From Streptomyces werraensis (GTDB lineage: Bacteria; Actinomycetota; Actinomycetes; Streptomycetales; Streptomycetaceae): a stretch of DNA of 64,000 bases. Location: contig BNBX01000002.1 of NCBI GenBank assembly GCA_014656175.1, positions 500,776 to 564,775 on the forward strand, written 5' to 3'. A program made the translations under genes and the position numbers. The stretch's first letter is position 1; every line of letters starts with the position of its first letter. Below are positions 1 through 8,636 of the stretch, one piece after another. The notes beneath the pieces are model-generated. The model did not search any database and was not told the origin of the DNA. It saw nothing but the letters and a program-made list of their open reading frames with translations.

Positions 1-138
1 CCACGCATCCATGAGCACGGTGGCTGTGTGGACCACCACGCGAACGGCCAGGACGAGGACCGCGACCGCGACGACGCAGGCCCACGCGACTTCGGCTGTC
101 CCCCGAGGGCGGCGTAGACGCACGCGCGGCCTCCTCAT
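1..138 (-). CDS. Small membrane protein, 3' end outside window
   Basis: The frame is open from an ATG at 138 to the window edge (46 codons). The N-terminus is very basic (MRRPRVRLRRPRG) and is followed by a hydrophobic stretch of about 18 residues rich in V, A and L, typical of a single membrane span or signal anchor. The ATG overlaps the TGA of the upstream gene (135-138, ATGA), so the two are probably translationally coupled. I do not recognise the family, and the C-terminus is unseen. Confidence rests on the overlap and the membrane-like composition only. Confidence 0.5.
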   Translation of the reverse strand, partial: MRRPRVRLRRPRGTAEVAWACVVAVAVLVLAVRVVVHTATVLMDAW

Positions 139-347
139 CGGTCGGCCGCCGCGGAGACGCTGGGCGCGGGAACGGAGGGCGGGGGAGTGGGGGCGGAGTC
201 GCTGAACCCGAAAACCTGACCCCACAGCCAGACGCCGGCCACCAGTCCCGCGACGGCCCAGCCACTCATGCGCTTGGCGCTCCTGGCAGTCGGCTTGCTG
301 CGGTAGTGAGCACGGACCCGGATGCGTCCTTCAGCTGCTTTCGACAC
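135..347 (-). CDS. Small single-span membrane protein (70 aa)
   Basis: The GTG at 347 is chosen because GGGAGGGG lies 6 nt upstream of it; an upstream in-frame start at 479 has no such site. The protein has a basic cytoplasmic-type N-terminus (residues 1-27, many R/K), one hydrophobic segment (about 28-48, containing AVAGLVAGVWLWG), and a short Pro/Ser/Ala tail. That is the arrangement of a small bitopic inner-membrane protein. Its stop overlaps the start of the next gene. Function is unknown. It is separated from the large cluster at 898 by 550 bp, so there is no reason to assume they share a transcript. Confidence 0.65.
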   Translation of the reverse strand: MSKAAEGRIRVRAHYRSKPTARSAKRMSGWAVAGLVAGVWLWGQVFGFSDSAPTPPPSVPAPSVSAAADR

Positions 348-897
348 GGACTTCCCCTCCCGAAGTGAACGTGTACTCCTCACCTCTGGGTGTAGCAGCG
401 GGCACCGACACGGAACGGGGGCTCCGGACGGGGCCGGGTCGTCATCCGGCCAGAGGCGGTCGCAGGGCCGGTCCCGCACTGACGCGGCCCCCTGTCCCGC
501 CCTCCACCCGAAGGGACGAGCCGCGGGCGGAGTGCGCGACGCTCACCTGCCGAAACGCATCCGTGTGGAGCTCCGTCCGCCTGCTCCGCGATTGGCGAGA
601 AGTCGAGGAGCGTGCGCGAGCTCCCCGTACGCGCGAGCGCAGAAGACGGACCGCCGGTTCGCCACCGGTGCGCCCCCTAAGAGGTCCTACAGCAGGACGA
701 CGTGCAGCCGGTCCCACGCGCCGGCCTCGTGTGCACTTCTGCACACCGGCCGGGACTGGCCGATGCCCGTCACGTTCACAGGCACCGGCCTCCTCGCACT
801 CTGCCTCGTCGGCATGCCGTGCGATGACGCACGGCCACGGTCGGCGCCAGGACGATGTGGCGCCACACACCTACCGACGGCACCAGGCACCGTCCCC
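348..897. other. 550 bp without a convincing gene
   Basis: Open frames here on both strands (for example 442-870 minus) lack ribosome sites and have arginine-, proline- and serine-heavy shadow composition. The stretch must hold the promoter of the small membrane-protein pair and the 3' end of the large operon. A short inverted repeat (GTCCT/AGGAC, near 682-697) and a 10-bp palindrome (GTGGCGCCAC, near 857) are present. Neither is a clear terminator. Confidence 0.5.
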
Positions 898-1599
898 TCA
901 TCCGAGGCGGTTCGACGGCAGCATCTCGTTCACTGGCAACAGGTCGAAAAAGTTGTGCTCGCCCGCGGGCTCGTACCGCACGAGCGCCGCGAAGCGGGAG
1001 ACACGTACGGTCACGTGGTCGATCGCCTCGGGCGCGGCCTCGTTCAGTGACGCATGGACCGTGCCGTGCCAATAGCCCGCGTCTGCCAGAGGGTCGCCGG
1101 GCCCCTCCTGAGCGGCCGGGGAAGGGTGCACGCTCGTCGGAAGATACAGCCGGGTGACGCCCTTGTCCGCGCAGGCCCGGGCGAGGAGCCTGCCGGTGAG
1201 TCCTTCCCCGCCCTGCTGCCCCGGTGCGAACTGTGCCAGCATGACCAGAAGCGGCATCTCTCCGACACATGGCCAGCTTTGTGTGAAGGCTCCGCCGTGC
1301 TCGGGCGCCCGCTCGCCGCTGTTTCCCGGCTCGTAGCGGCCGCCCGCGTCCTGTGCGTCGGGCCGTGCGGAGCCGTCGAAGTACGCCCACCGCCAGCCCT
1401 CGGCGCGCCCGTCGGCGTTGCCCGCCGCCGCTCCCTCCGTCCAGGCGTACATGTAGCCGGGGTGACGGACCCTTGGAGTCCGCGGAACGTCCGGCGGCGA
1501 GCTGATACCCGCGTCGTAACCGTCCTGCCAGCCCCTGACTTCGACCGGCACGAAGACGCCCGGCTCATCCGGGACGGGATAGGGGTTGTGATGAGGCAT
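898..1599 (-). CDS. Unknown protein, last gene of DUF6603 operon (233 aa)
   Basis: The start is the ATG at 1599, with AAGGAG 9 nt upstream; the frame is open further upstream but there it is only a shadow of the neighbour. The protein starts MPHHNPYPVPDEPG and has a Gly/Ala/Tyr/Trp-rich segment around residues 22-70 with short repeats of the form GxAxGxxxGxxxG, followed by a mixed globular-looking region. No signal peptide or membrane segment is visible. I do not recognise the family. It lies 43 nt behind the lysozyme-like gene and is the most distal gene of the twelve-gene run, so a role linked to that cluster is inferred from position only. Confidence 0.7.
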   Translation of the reverse strand: MPHHNPYPVPDEPGVFVPVEVRGWQDGYDAGISSPPDVPRTPRVRHPGYMYAWTEGAAAGNADGRAEGWRWAYFDGSARPDAQDAGGRYEPGNSGERAPEHGGAFTQSWPCVGEMPLLVMLAQFAPGQQGGEGLTGRLLARACADKGVTRLYLPTSVHPSPAAQEGPGDPLADAGYWHGTVHASLNEAAPEAIDHVTVRVSRFAALVRYEPAGEHNFFDLLPVNEMLPSNRLG

Positions 1600-1642
1600 G
1601 GGAGCCAACTCCTTCGTATGGGGCGCTTCGGGCTTCGTCCGG

Positions 1643-2395
1643 TCATTCCTGGGGTTCCATGAGCCGTCGCCAGGTCTTGTTGCCGACGATGCCGTCCGGG
1701 GACAGGCCGCTGTTCGTCTGGAACCACCGGGCGGCCGCTTCGGTGCGCGGGCCGAAGTTGCCGTCGACATCCAGCGGCGGGTCCCAGCCCAGTTCGTTGA
1801 GGCGCCGCTGGATGTTCTTGACGCCCTCCGCCACCGTGCCCCGGCGCGCGAAAGGCTGGTCGGCCGCCGCTCGTTCGGCGCGGCCCGGGAAAGCGGCCAG
1901 CCAGTCGGCGATGTGTGCGGGCAGGTCGTGGGGGCCGTGTGTCCGGCCGCCGCGCCATCCCTCCACCTGCTGGATCGCCGACGCGAAGGCGGTGAGCTGG
2001 GCGTCGTCGAGACCGGCCAAGGTGGTGTGGGTGCCGACGCCCAGGGACGCCGCGATGCGCTGGGCGTAAGCGTCGGGGTCGTTCGAGCCGTGCTTGGCGG
2101 GGGCGTACAGGTGCATGGCCTCGGTGATCGTCTTGTCCCCTCGGCGTGCGAGGTAGCGACGGACGGCTTCGAAGCCCGTCTCCTCGCTCGGAAACACGGC
2201 GAAGATGTCGTTGTGCTTCCCCGGGTACGCGCCGTAACTCTCCGCTTCCTGCGAGCGCGTGATGTTCCCCGGATTCTGGTTGTTCCAGGAGAGCGATCCT
2301 CCCGTGCGCATCGTGTCCTCGTAGAAAACGTGATCGGCACCGAGGATGCTGATGACATCGCCGGGTTCCATGTCGGGTGCGTCGGGCCAGGGCAT
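1643..2395 (-). CDS. Lysozyme-like protein with C-terminal peptidoglycan-binding domain
   Basis: A 250-residue protein. Residues about 10-165 contain the NNQNPGNI motif (38-45), typical of phage-type muramidase or structural lysozyme proteins, with a Glu in QQVEGW near 145 that could be catalytic. Residues 188-246 form a PG_binding_1 domain (NIQRRLNELGW, VDGNFGPRTEAA, DGIVGNKTW). The expected role is binding to and cleavage of peptidoglycan. No signal peptide is visible: the protein starts MPWPDAPDMEPGD. The ATG at 2395 has AGGAGA 6 nt upstream. It sits 9 nt behind the 577-residue gene, inside the operon. The domain assignment for the C-terminus is firm; that for the N-terminus is moderate. 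Confidence 0.8.
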   Translation of the reverse strand: MPWPDAPDMEPGDVISILGADHVFYEDTMRTGGSLSWNNQNPGNITRSQEAESYGAYPGKHNDIFAVFPSEETGFEAVRRYLARRGDKTITEAMHLYAPAKHGSNDPDAYAQRIAASLGVGTHTTLAGLDDAQLTAFASAIQQVEGWRGGRTHGPHDLPAHIADWLAAFPGRAERAAADQPFARRGTVAEGVKNIQRRLNELGWDPPLDVDGNFGPRTEAAARWFQTNSGLSPDGIVGNKTWRRLMEPQE

Positions 2396-2404
2396 GGTGG
2401 TCTC

Positions 2405-4138
2405 CTAGCTTTCCTCGAGGACGTCGAAACGCAGGCCGCTCGAGCCGCTTCCGGTTCCGCTGCGTTTGCGGCGCGTGGTCCAGCTGTGGGCGCCGCCGTC
2501 ACGCCAGCGGCTGAACTGACGGCTGCGTTCGACGCGTACGCCGGAGCGCGGCACCTCCTCCTCGTGCAGCCAGTCGGTCTCGGTGAGCAGGCGGCCGAGA
2601 GGGCTGGGAGGAGCCCAGGCGTCTCTGATCAGGCGGACCAGGCGGAGTCGGTACTGCTCCTGGTCGGGTTGCCCGTCGAGCAGCTCCGGCACGAGGGGAT
2701 ACCAGTGCGCCGGGACGGTCGTGGCCACCCGGTAGCGGATCGGGCGGTCCGGGCCGGCACCGTCCGCCCCGGCACCGCCCGGGCCGGACGCCGTAGGAGA
2801 GACCGTCTGTGCGGAAGGGGCCGTCGCAGCGATCCAGCGGGCGTAACGGTCGATGGGCCCACCGGCCCGGTCGGTGACCTTCTCCTCGACGGCCCACGCC
2901 AGATTGATGCCCTCGTCGCGCAGGAACAGCACGGATTCCACGGGCGGGCTCTCCAGGCCGCCGGGCAGCGAAGCAGGCCGGTAGAACCACGGGGAGGGGG
3001 CCGGTCCCGCCTCGCCGTCGCCGCTGTGGCCCGCCGCGGCGCCCATGGACTCACTTAGTCCGTACACGCTCCACTCGGGGTCCTCGGCGGCCGCGGGCGC
3101 CAGGACGGTGACCCCGCCGAAGACGTCGGTGACGGTGCATTCGACGACCCTGGCCAGCGAGCCGACCAGAGCGGGGAGGGGCGCGCAGAACCAGTCATTC
3201 TCGTAGACGGTGGCGTAGGCGACGAGCAGCAGCCGTCCCAGGTCGGCCGGCGAGGCGTCGATCGAGCCGAAGTCGATGAGTGCGTCCTCCATCTCCCACA
3301 GACGGGAGACGGGCATACCGCTGTAGCGGGCCGGGGTGGGGATGGTCTTGCGCTCGTCGCGGAACACGGCGGCCTCGGCCACCGGTGTCCGGCTGGGCGC
3401 CGCATCGAAGGCCCACCAGTCGAGGTGTCCCCCGTGGTACTCGGCCACGTGCAGCGGCACGTCCGCCAGGGTGGAGGCGCGGACGGAGAAGGAGTACTCC
3501 ATGTGGTGCGGGTCCCAGGTGCGGGGTGGTGGGTGAGGGTGCGACGGTATGCGCGCGGTCCACCAGGCCAGCCATGCGGCGGCGGCCGTCGCGAGGGCTT
3601 CGCGGGTGTCCTCGGCCGCACCGAACCGTGCGGCGGCCTCCTGGTCGAGGGCCGCGAGGCGTTCCAGCCAGGCCGCCAGGGCGACCGGGTCGGGCAGCCG
3701 GTCGCGTACCGCCGTCGCGGAGGCGTCCGGTGCCAGGGCCCCGGACGGGCCGAAGCCGCAGGTACGGGCGAAGGCGGGCAGCAGGGCGAGGAGCCCCGCC
3801 GCGGCCAGTGCGCGCCGCCAGCGCACGGCACCGGCCAGCACCAGCCGGGGATCGGGCCCGTCCTGGCTCTCCTCCTCGACCAGTTCCTCCAGCACCATGG
3901 ACGACGGGTCGTACGACTGCCACTCGTCGGCGTCGTCCTGGGAGCCACCGTGCCAGCCGTCGAGCAGGTGCCTCTCCTGGGCGACGGAGACATCGACGGG
4001 CGAGGCCGCATCGTCGCCGCCGAACTCGCCGAACGCGTACTGCCGGGCGAGGAACCACGCGGCGTCGTGCGTCACGGCGGCGAGCGCCTCCTCGACACCG
4101 GTGTCGCGCGGCACCGGTTCATAGCGGAACATTGCCAT
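2405..4138 (-). CDS. Large conserved protein of unknown function (577 aa)
   Basis: The start is the ATG at 4138 with GGAG 6 nt before it; a second ATG two codons on (4132) is possible. The N-terminus (MAMFRYEPVPRDTGVEE, then AAWFLARQYAFGEFGGDDA) is soluble in character. Residues around 390-420 carry ESVLFLRDEGINLAWAVE. The C-terminus has a distinctive ending, LHEEEVPRSGVRVERS ... RRKRSGTGSGSSGLRF, which I associate with a recurrent uncharacterised family; I can attach no function to it. No signal peptide or membrane span is seen. It follows the 1493-residue gene by 15 nt. Its co-location with the other giants suggests a structural or scaffold partner, which is inference. Confidence 0.8.
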   Translation of the reverse strand: MAMFRYEPVPRDTGVEEALAAVTHDAAWFLARQYAFGEFGGDDAASPVDVSVAQERHLLDGWHGGSQDDADEWQSYDPSSMVLEELVEEESQDGPDPRLVLAGAVRWRRALAAAGLLALLPAFARTCGFGPSGALAPDASATAVRDRLPDPVALAAWLERLAALDQEAAARFGAAEDTREALATAAAAWLAWWTARIPSHPHPPPRTWDPHHMEYSFSVRASTLADVPLHVAEYHGGHLDWWAFDAAPSRTPVAEAAVFRDERKTIPTPARYSGMPVSRLWEMEDALIDFGSIDASPADLGRLLLVAYATVYENDWFCAPLPALVGSLARVVECTVTDVFGGVTVLAPAAAEDPEWSVYGLSESMGAAAGHSGDGEAGPAPSPWFYRPASLPGGLESPPVESVLFLRDEGINLAWAVEEKVTDRAGGPIDRYARWIAATAPSAQTVSPTASGPGGAGADGAGPDRPIRYRVATTVPAHWYPLVPELLDGQPDQEQYRLRLVRLIRDAWAPPSPLGRLLTETDWLHEEEVPRSGVRVERSRQFSRWRDGGAHSWTTRRKRSGTGSGSSGLRFDVLEES

Positions 4139-4153
4139 GACTACTCCACGGGT

Positions 4154-7100
4154 TCAGTGGATGCCCCCGGTGGGGGGTTCGGCCCATTGCACGGGCAGCA
4201 GGCCGCGCAGCTCGGCCACGTCGGTGAGGTCCATCCCGCGGACCCTGGCCAAGGCGAAGGTCTCCTCCACCACGGCGTGCAGGTCCTCCATGCACCAGCC
4301 GCGCGACGGATCGGGGGGTACGGCGAGCAGCCACGCCTGCGGGGCACGGGCGTCGGGCTGGTTGTAGTGGAAGGCGAGCGCCCCCATCTCCTCGTCCACG
4401 GGTTCGGGAACGGTCTCCGTCCAGGCGTCCACCACCACGCCCGTGACGCGGTCGGCGTCCGGAGGGCCGTCCGTGCGCAGCACGGCGCATTGCGTGGGCG
4501 CCGGTTCGCTGCGGGAGGGCACGGGGGCCGGCCCGCGCGCGATCCAGGGCCGTCCCCCGGGGCTTTGGGCGACGGTGAAGCCGCTCGGGGGGCCCGAGGC
4601 GAGGACCTCGGACGCGGCCAGCGCATCGCCGAGGGTGCGCGCCCGGGGCCTGACCCGCTCCATGTCGAGCAGCCAGTCGGTCACCGCGTCGTCGTCCGCG
4701 CCGTCGGGCCGCGGGGCCGTCAGCGCGGTGCCCGCATCGGTGCCGCTCAGGCGGAGCACCGGCAGGACGGGCAGCGACTCACCGAGCACGCCCGCCACGG
4801 CGGTGCGTACCGCGGTCACCCATTCGAGCGCGGCCGACGGTTCCGGCGGAGGCTCGGGCACGGTTGCGAGGGGCGCGGCGTTGAAGTGGTCGAGCACGAA
4901 GGAAGCTTGCGCGCGGACCGCTTCCACACCGGTGGGGTCGCCGGGCGGTCCCAGGGTGTAGGCGGAGTGAACGCCGAGATCCGCGAGGGCGTCGAGGTAC
5001 CGGGTCAGCGTCTCCGCTCCGTCGGGGAGCAGCTTGGCCTGCTCCCGCACCCAGGCCAGGTTCATCCTGACCGCATCGAGCCAGGTCGTCACCCGGGTCC
5101 ACAGCTCACGCAGGTCGGCGCCGGCCCAGCTGTCGGCCTCGGCGGCGACGAGGTCGGAGGTGAGCAGGGGCCGGGCGCCGCGGAGCACACGTGCCAGAGA
5201 CCGGCACAGCTGCTGGAGTTCGGCGAAGCGGGCGGCGGAGGCGCCGGTGACGCGGGGCGGTGCCGCCCCTGGGCTGCCCGCACGGGCCGCGGCCTGCCGG
5301 AGCAGCCGCAGGGTCAGCGCGTTGTCCCGGGTCGCAGCGTCGTCGGGCTTGTCATCGACGGGGTCGTCGGCCGGTCCGGAACCGAGCACCGCCTCGAGGG
5401 CGCAGATGCCCAGTTCGGGCAGGGCGACCGTGAGCGGTGCCGCAGGGTCGCCGAAGTCGAACGTCCAGGCCGAGGCGTCACCCAGGCGGATCTGGCACCA
5501 GCGTTCCAGGCTCGGTTCGAGGGCGGCGAGCGGACGGCCGTCAGCCCAGCCGTTCGTCCCTCCGGCCGGGGTGAGCAGGCCGAGACGATGGGTGACGGTC
5601 ACCGCCGACCGCGGGGTGCGGATCACGTCGAACTCCTGGGGCAGCCTGTCTCCCCGGGCAATCCCGTCGGCCGCCGCTCCCGCTCGGACGGGGTTGTCGC
5701 CCACCAGTTGGTGCACGCTCTCCGCGAGAAGCAGGTCGCCGACCGCATCGACCGTCGTCTCCAGCTCCTGGACGAATCCGTCGGCCTGGGCGAGCAGCGG
5801 CAGGTCGGCCTCCGTGACGTCCAGCCCCAGATCGGCCAGGAGCCGGCCGTGTGCGAGCCAGTCGTCGAGCAAGGCCTGACCGTCGACCACGGACTCTGCG
5901 GCCATCGCCGTACGGGCCTCGTCGCTGCCGTCCGTGCCGGGGTCGACCAGGTCGGGAACGGGGTAGTTGACGCGCAGCGGACGGATGAGCACGTCCAACT
6001 GTGCGTCGTGCAGCGAGCGTTCGAGCCGGTAGCCGAGGAGCGCGCCCAATGTCTGACCGGAGCGGATGCCGTCGACGGCCGACAGGGCGCGGCGTACCCG
6101 GCTGGAGGTGAGGTTGATTCCGAAGGCCTCACGGTTCGTGTGGGTGAGCCAGCCCGAGCGCAGCACGGCGAGTGTGGTGGCGTGATGCATCGACGGAGCG
6201 ATGAGGTAGCCGTCATGGGTCCCCTGGGAATCTGACTCGCCGCCGGGCCCCTCGGTGTCCGTCAAGGGCGCCTCCTCCGTGCCCTCGCCGGTCACCTCGT
6301 CGGGCGTCTCACCACCCGGGTTGCCGGTCTCCTGCTCGTCCGCCTGCTGCGGTCGTGCGCGGGGAGTGACGCCGGTGACCCAGCCGTAGGCGCCTAGGTG
6401 GGTGCCGACCGGGCTGTCGGTGCGTAGCCTCGCCAGCCGGGCCGACGCGGCTGATGTCGTCCAGGCGTCCAGCCGGTGCGTCTGGGTGTCCAGGACTTCG
6501 CACAGCAGTCGTTCCACATGGCGGAGGTCCCCGTGCGCCCGGTCCTCCACCTCCGACAGCTGGTCGAGGGCGAGGCAAATCCAGTCATAGGAGTCCGGGG
6601 CGACGCCGGCCGGGGCCGCAAGATGACCGTCGAGGAGGCGGACGCGGGGTTCCACCCGCCCGCCGTGGTCCTCTAGTTGCCGGCGCAGGGCCTCCTGATG
6701 CATACGCAGCACCATGGTCGCCACGTGGTAGAACGGCCCGAGCTTGCCCGTCGACGCTCCGCTGATCATCGTCTGGAAGGAACGGAGTCGCTCTGCGCGT
6801 TCGGGGGTCATCTCGTGCTGGGCGGCGAGCAGCGGGGCGGTCTCCTGCCACCAGTCCCACATGCCGCGGACCGGGGAGTGATCCACCAGCTCGCGCAGCT
6901 CCTGGGTGGTCTCCTGCTGTACGTCGAACTCGAGGGGCGGTGCCGGCGGCACCTCCTCCGGGTCGGGTCGCGCCGCCCAGGTGAAGCCGCTGAGGTACGG
7001 GATCGTGCCGATGGGTGTCTCGGGCAGCGGCTCGTACGGCGGGGTCTTCGGCGTCTGGAGGTAGAAGCGCAGGCGCCGGGAGGCGGGGAGGCGGTGCAGG

Positions 7101-8635
7101 AGGTCGTTGATGGTGGCGTCCGGGTCGCCGCCGGAGACGACGCTGGGCGCACGCCAGCCCTGCGACTCGGCGAAGGTGCGGAAGCCGAGCAGGTGGTTCA
7201 GGATGCGCAGATCGACCTCCGTGCCGTGCCAGAGGTCGAGCGAGGTGGCGGGAAGGATGCCGTACGGCTGGCGGCCCACGCGCACGCTGGGCAGCGAGCC
7301 CCGCCCGTGGACGTGCTCGACGTAGTGGGAGACCAGGAACAGCAGGTCAGGGTGGATCTTGGTCTCTTCTCCCCCCCTCAGGTCGAGGGAGCGCCAGTTG
7401 GTGGAGGCGGCGGCCAGTGCGCCGAGGGCGGTCCGCAGATGGAGCAGGACGTCGTGGTCGTCCTCGGTCAGCCCGTCGGGGACGTCCGTCAGAACCGACC
7501 CGGCGGCGGGCCCCAACGCGTGTGCGATCCGAGCCGCCGCCTGACGGCTGCCCGGCACGAAGGCGGCGCGCTGCGCAGCGAGTTGTTCGGGGGCCGCCTG
7601 CGGGCCCCGGGACTGCCACGCCGACCGCTTCTCGGCGGTGTTGTTGGTGGGGGTTCCCGTGGGCAGCACACTGAGGCCGTCGGTACAGCGGTGAGCTTCC
7701 AGGAGGGCTCCCACGAGCCCGGCCGTGTGCTGCGACGGGCCGCCGCGGACGCCGGTGACGGTGAGCAGGTCGAAGTGCTGCGGCAGGCCGGCCAGGGGCA
7801 CGCGCACTCCCATGCCGACCTCGACGGCCTCTCCGAAGTCGGTGAGCCACAGGGGTGGTGCGGTCGCGGTGGGGCCGAGGCCCACGTCCAGGGTCTCGGG
7901 GACGGCTGCGCCCTCCTGCCGCCAGACGAGACCGATCTGGCCGTCTCCGGTGACCTGGTAGCCGGAGAAGACGAGCCGGTCCGGGAGGACGTAGGTGTGG
8001 GCCGCCCGGGTCCAGGAGCTCTCGCGCGTCGGTGGCTCATCGGTGAACGGCCCCGGATCGGGGGCCGCGGTGCCGTCGGGCGTCTCGGCGGTCGGGGGCT
8101 CACCCTGCGGGTGGTAGTGCTTCGCCGCCCAGGTGGCCCGCCCGGGGCCGATGACGGCCACCAGGTGCCGCCAGGCGGCGGAGCGCCGTTCCTGGTGCCC
8201 GCCGGCGGCCCATACGGCCTTCCAGTAGGTCTCGGTGGCCGTGCGTTCCGCCGCGGTGAGCGCCGTCTCATGGGAGTCGACGTGTATCTCGTCGGGGTAG
8301 GCGCGGATCCAGAGTTCGGGTTCACCGCCGTCGGCGGTGCGGAACACGGTCTCCAGCCGCAGCGGCAGCAGCAGCACCGGGTCCTTGGGGCCGTCCGGCC
8401 ACAGCGGCGGTGCCGCGCCGGCCAGTTCGCGGTAGACCTCGCGGGCCTGCTGGAGCCGGGTCTCGGCGTCGGCGACCTCCTGGCGCTGATTGAGCATCTC
8501 CTGCTGCACACCCGCGTCGTTCGCCTCGCTTCCCAGGAGCCTCTTCTCGTATCCGGCGAGCCCGGCCCGGGACCAGTCCAGGGCGATGCGGGCGTCCGCG
8601 ACGGCGCGGTGTGCCTGCGCGATGTCCGTGTTCAC
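4154..8635 (-). CDS. Giant conserved protein of unknown function (1493 aa)
   Basis: The GTG start at 8635 lies one base after the TGA of the preceding gene. Residues 1-75 look alpha-helical and coiled-coil-like (many A/R/E/Q heptads). They are followed by a conserved-looking block, PVLLLPLRLETVFRT ... ELWIRAYPDEIHVDSHE, which recurs in large unannotated proteins. The central part mixes beta-like and helical stretches, with an acidic Gly/Glu/Thr-rich linker around residues 780-810 and a long helical stretch after it. There is no signal peptide, ATPase motif or recognised enzyme motif. Size and position next to the 972-residue and DUF6603 proteins suggest a structural component; that is inference. 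Confidence 0.85.
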   Translation of the reverse strand: MNTDIAQAHRAVADARIALDWSRAGLAGYEKRLLGSEANDAGVQQEMLNQRQEVADAETRLQQAREVYRELAGAAPPLWPDGPKDPVLLLPLRLETVFRTADGGEPELWIRAYPDEIHVDSHETALTAAERTATETYWKAVWAAGGHQERRSAAWRHLVAVIGPGRATWAAKHYHPQGEPPTAETPDGTAAPDPGPFTDEPPTRESSWTRAAHTYVLPDRLVFSGYQVTGDGQIGLVWRQEGAAVPETLDVGLGPTATAPPLWLTDFGEAVEVGMGVRVPLAGLPQHFDLLTVTGVRGGPSQHTAGLVGALLEAHRCTDGLSVLPTGTPTNNTAEKRSAWQSRGPQAAPEQLAAQRAAFVPGSRQAAARIAHALGPAAGSVLTDVPDGLTEDDHDVLLHLRTALGALAAASTNWRSLDLRGGEETKIHPDLLFLVSHYVEHVHGRGSLPSVRVGRQPYGILPATSLDLWHGTEVDLRILNHLLGFRTFAESQGWRAPSVVSGGDPDATINDLLHRLPASRRLRFYLQTPKTPPYEPLPETPIGTIPYLSGFTWAARPDPEEVPPAPPLEFDVQQETTQELRELVDHSPVRGMWDWWQETAPLLAAQHEMTPERAERLRSFQTMISGASTGKLGPFYHVATMVLRMHQEALRRQLEDHGGRVEPRVRLLDGHLAAPAGVAPDSYDWICLALDQLSEVEDRAHGDLRHVERLLCEVLDTQTHRLDAWTTSAASARLARLRTDSPVGTHLGAYGWVTGVTPRARPQQADEQETGNPGGETPDEVTGEGTEEAPLTDTEGPGGESDSQGTHDGYLIAPSMHHATTLAVLRSGWLTHTNREAFGINLTSSRVRRALSAVDGIRSGQTLGALLGYRLERSLHDAQLDVLIRPLRVNYPVPDLVDPGTDGSDEARTAMAAESVVDGQALLDDWLAHGRLLADLGLDVTEADLPLLAQADGFVQELETTVDAVGDLLLAESVHQLVGDNPVRAGAAADGIARGDRLPQEFDVIRTPRSAVTVTHRLGLLTPAGGTNGWADGRPLAALEPSLERWCQIRLGDASAWTFDFGDPAAPLTVALPELGICALEAVLGSGPADDPVDDKPDDAATRDNALTLRLLRQAAARAGSPGAAPPRVTGASAARFAELQQLCRSLARVLRGARPLLTSDLVAAEADSWAGADLRELWTRVTTWLDAVRMNLAWVREQAKLLPDGAETLTRYLDALADLGVHSAYTLGPPGDPTGVEAVRAQASFVLDHFNAAPLATVPEPPPEPSAALEWVTAVRTAVAGVLGESLPVLPVLRLSGTDAGTALTAPRPDGADDDAVTDWLLDMERVRPRARTLGDALAASEVLASGPPSGFTVAQSPGGRPWIARGPAPVPSRSEPAPTQCAVLRTDGPPDADRVTGVVVDAWTETVPEPVDEEMGALAFHYNQPDARAPQAWLLAVPPDPSRGWCMEDLHAVVEETFALARVRGMDLTDVAELRGLLPVQWAEPPTGGIH

Positions 8636-8636
8636 G

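Noticed and set aside
442..870. Several overlapping ORFs on both strands
   Set aside because: All lack ribosome sites and show shadow composition; treated as non-coding.
3425..6235. 936-codon plus-strand ORF
   Set aside because: It lies antisense to the 577 and 1493 aa genes, with Gly/Arg/Val/His shadow composition and no ribosome site or domain.
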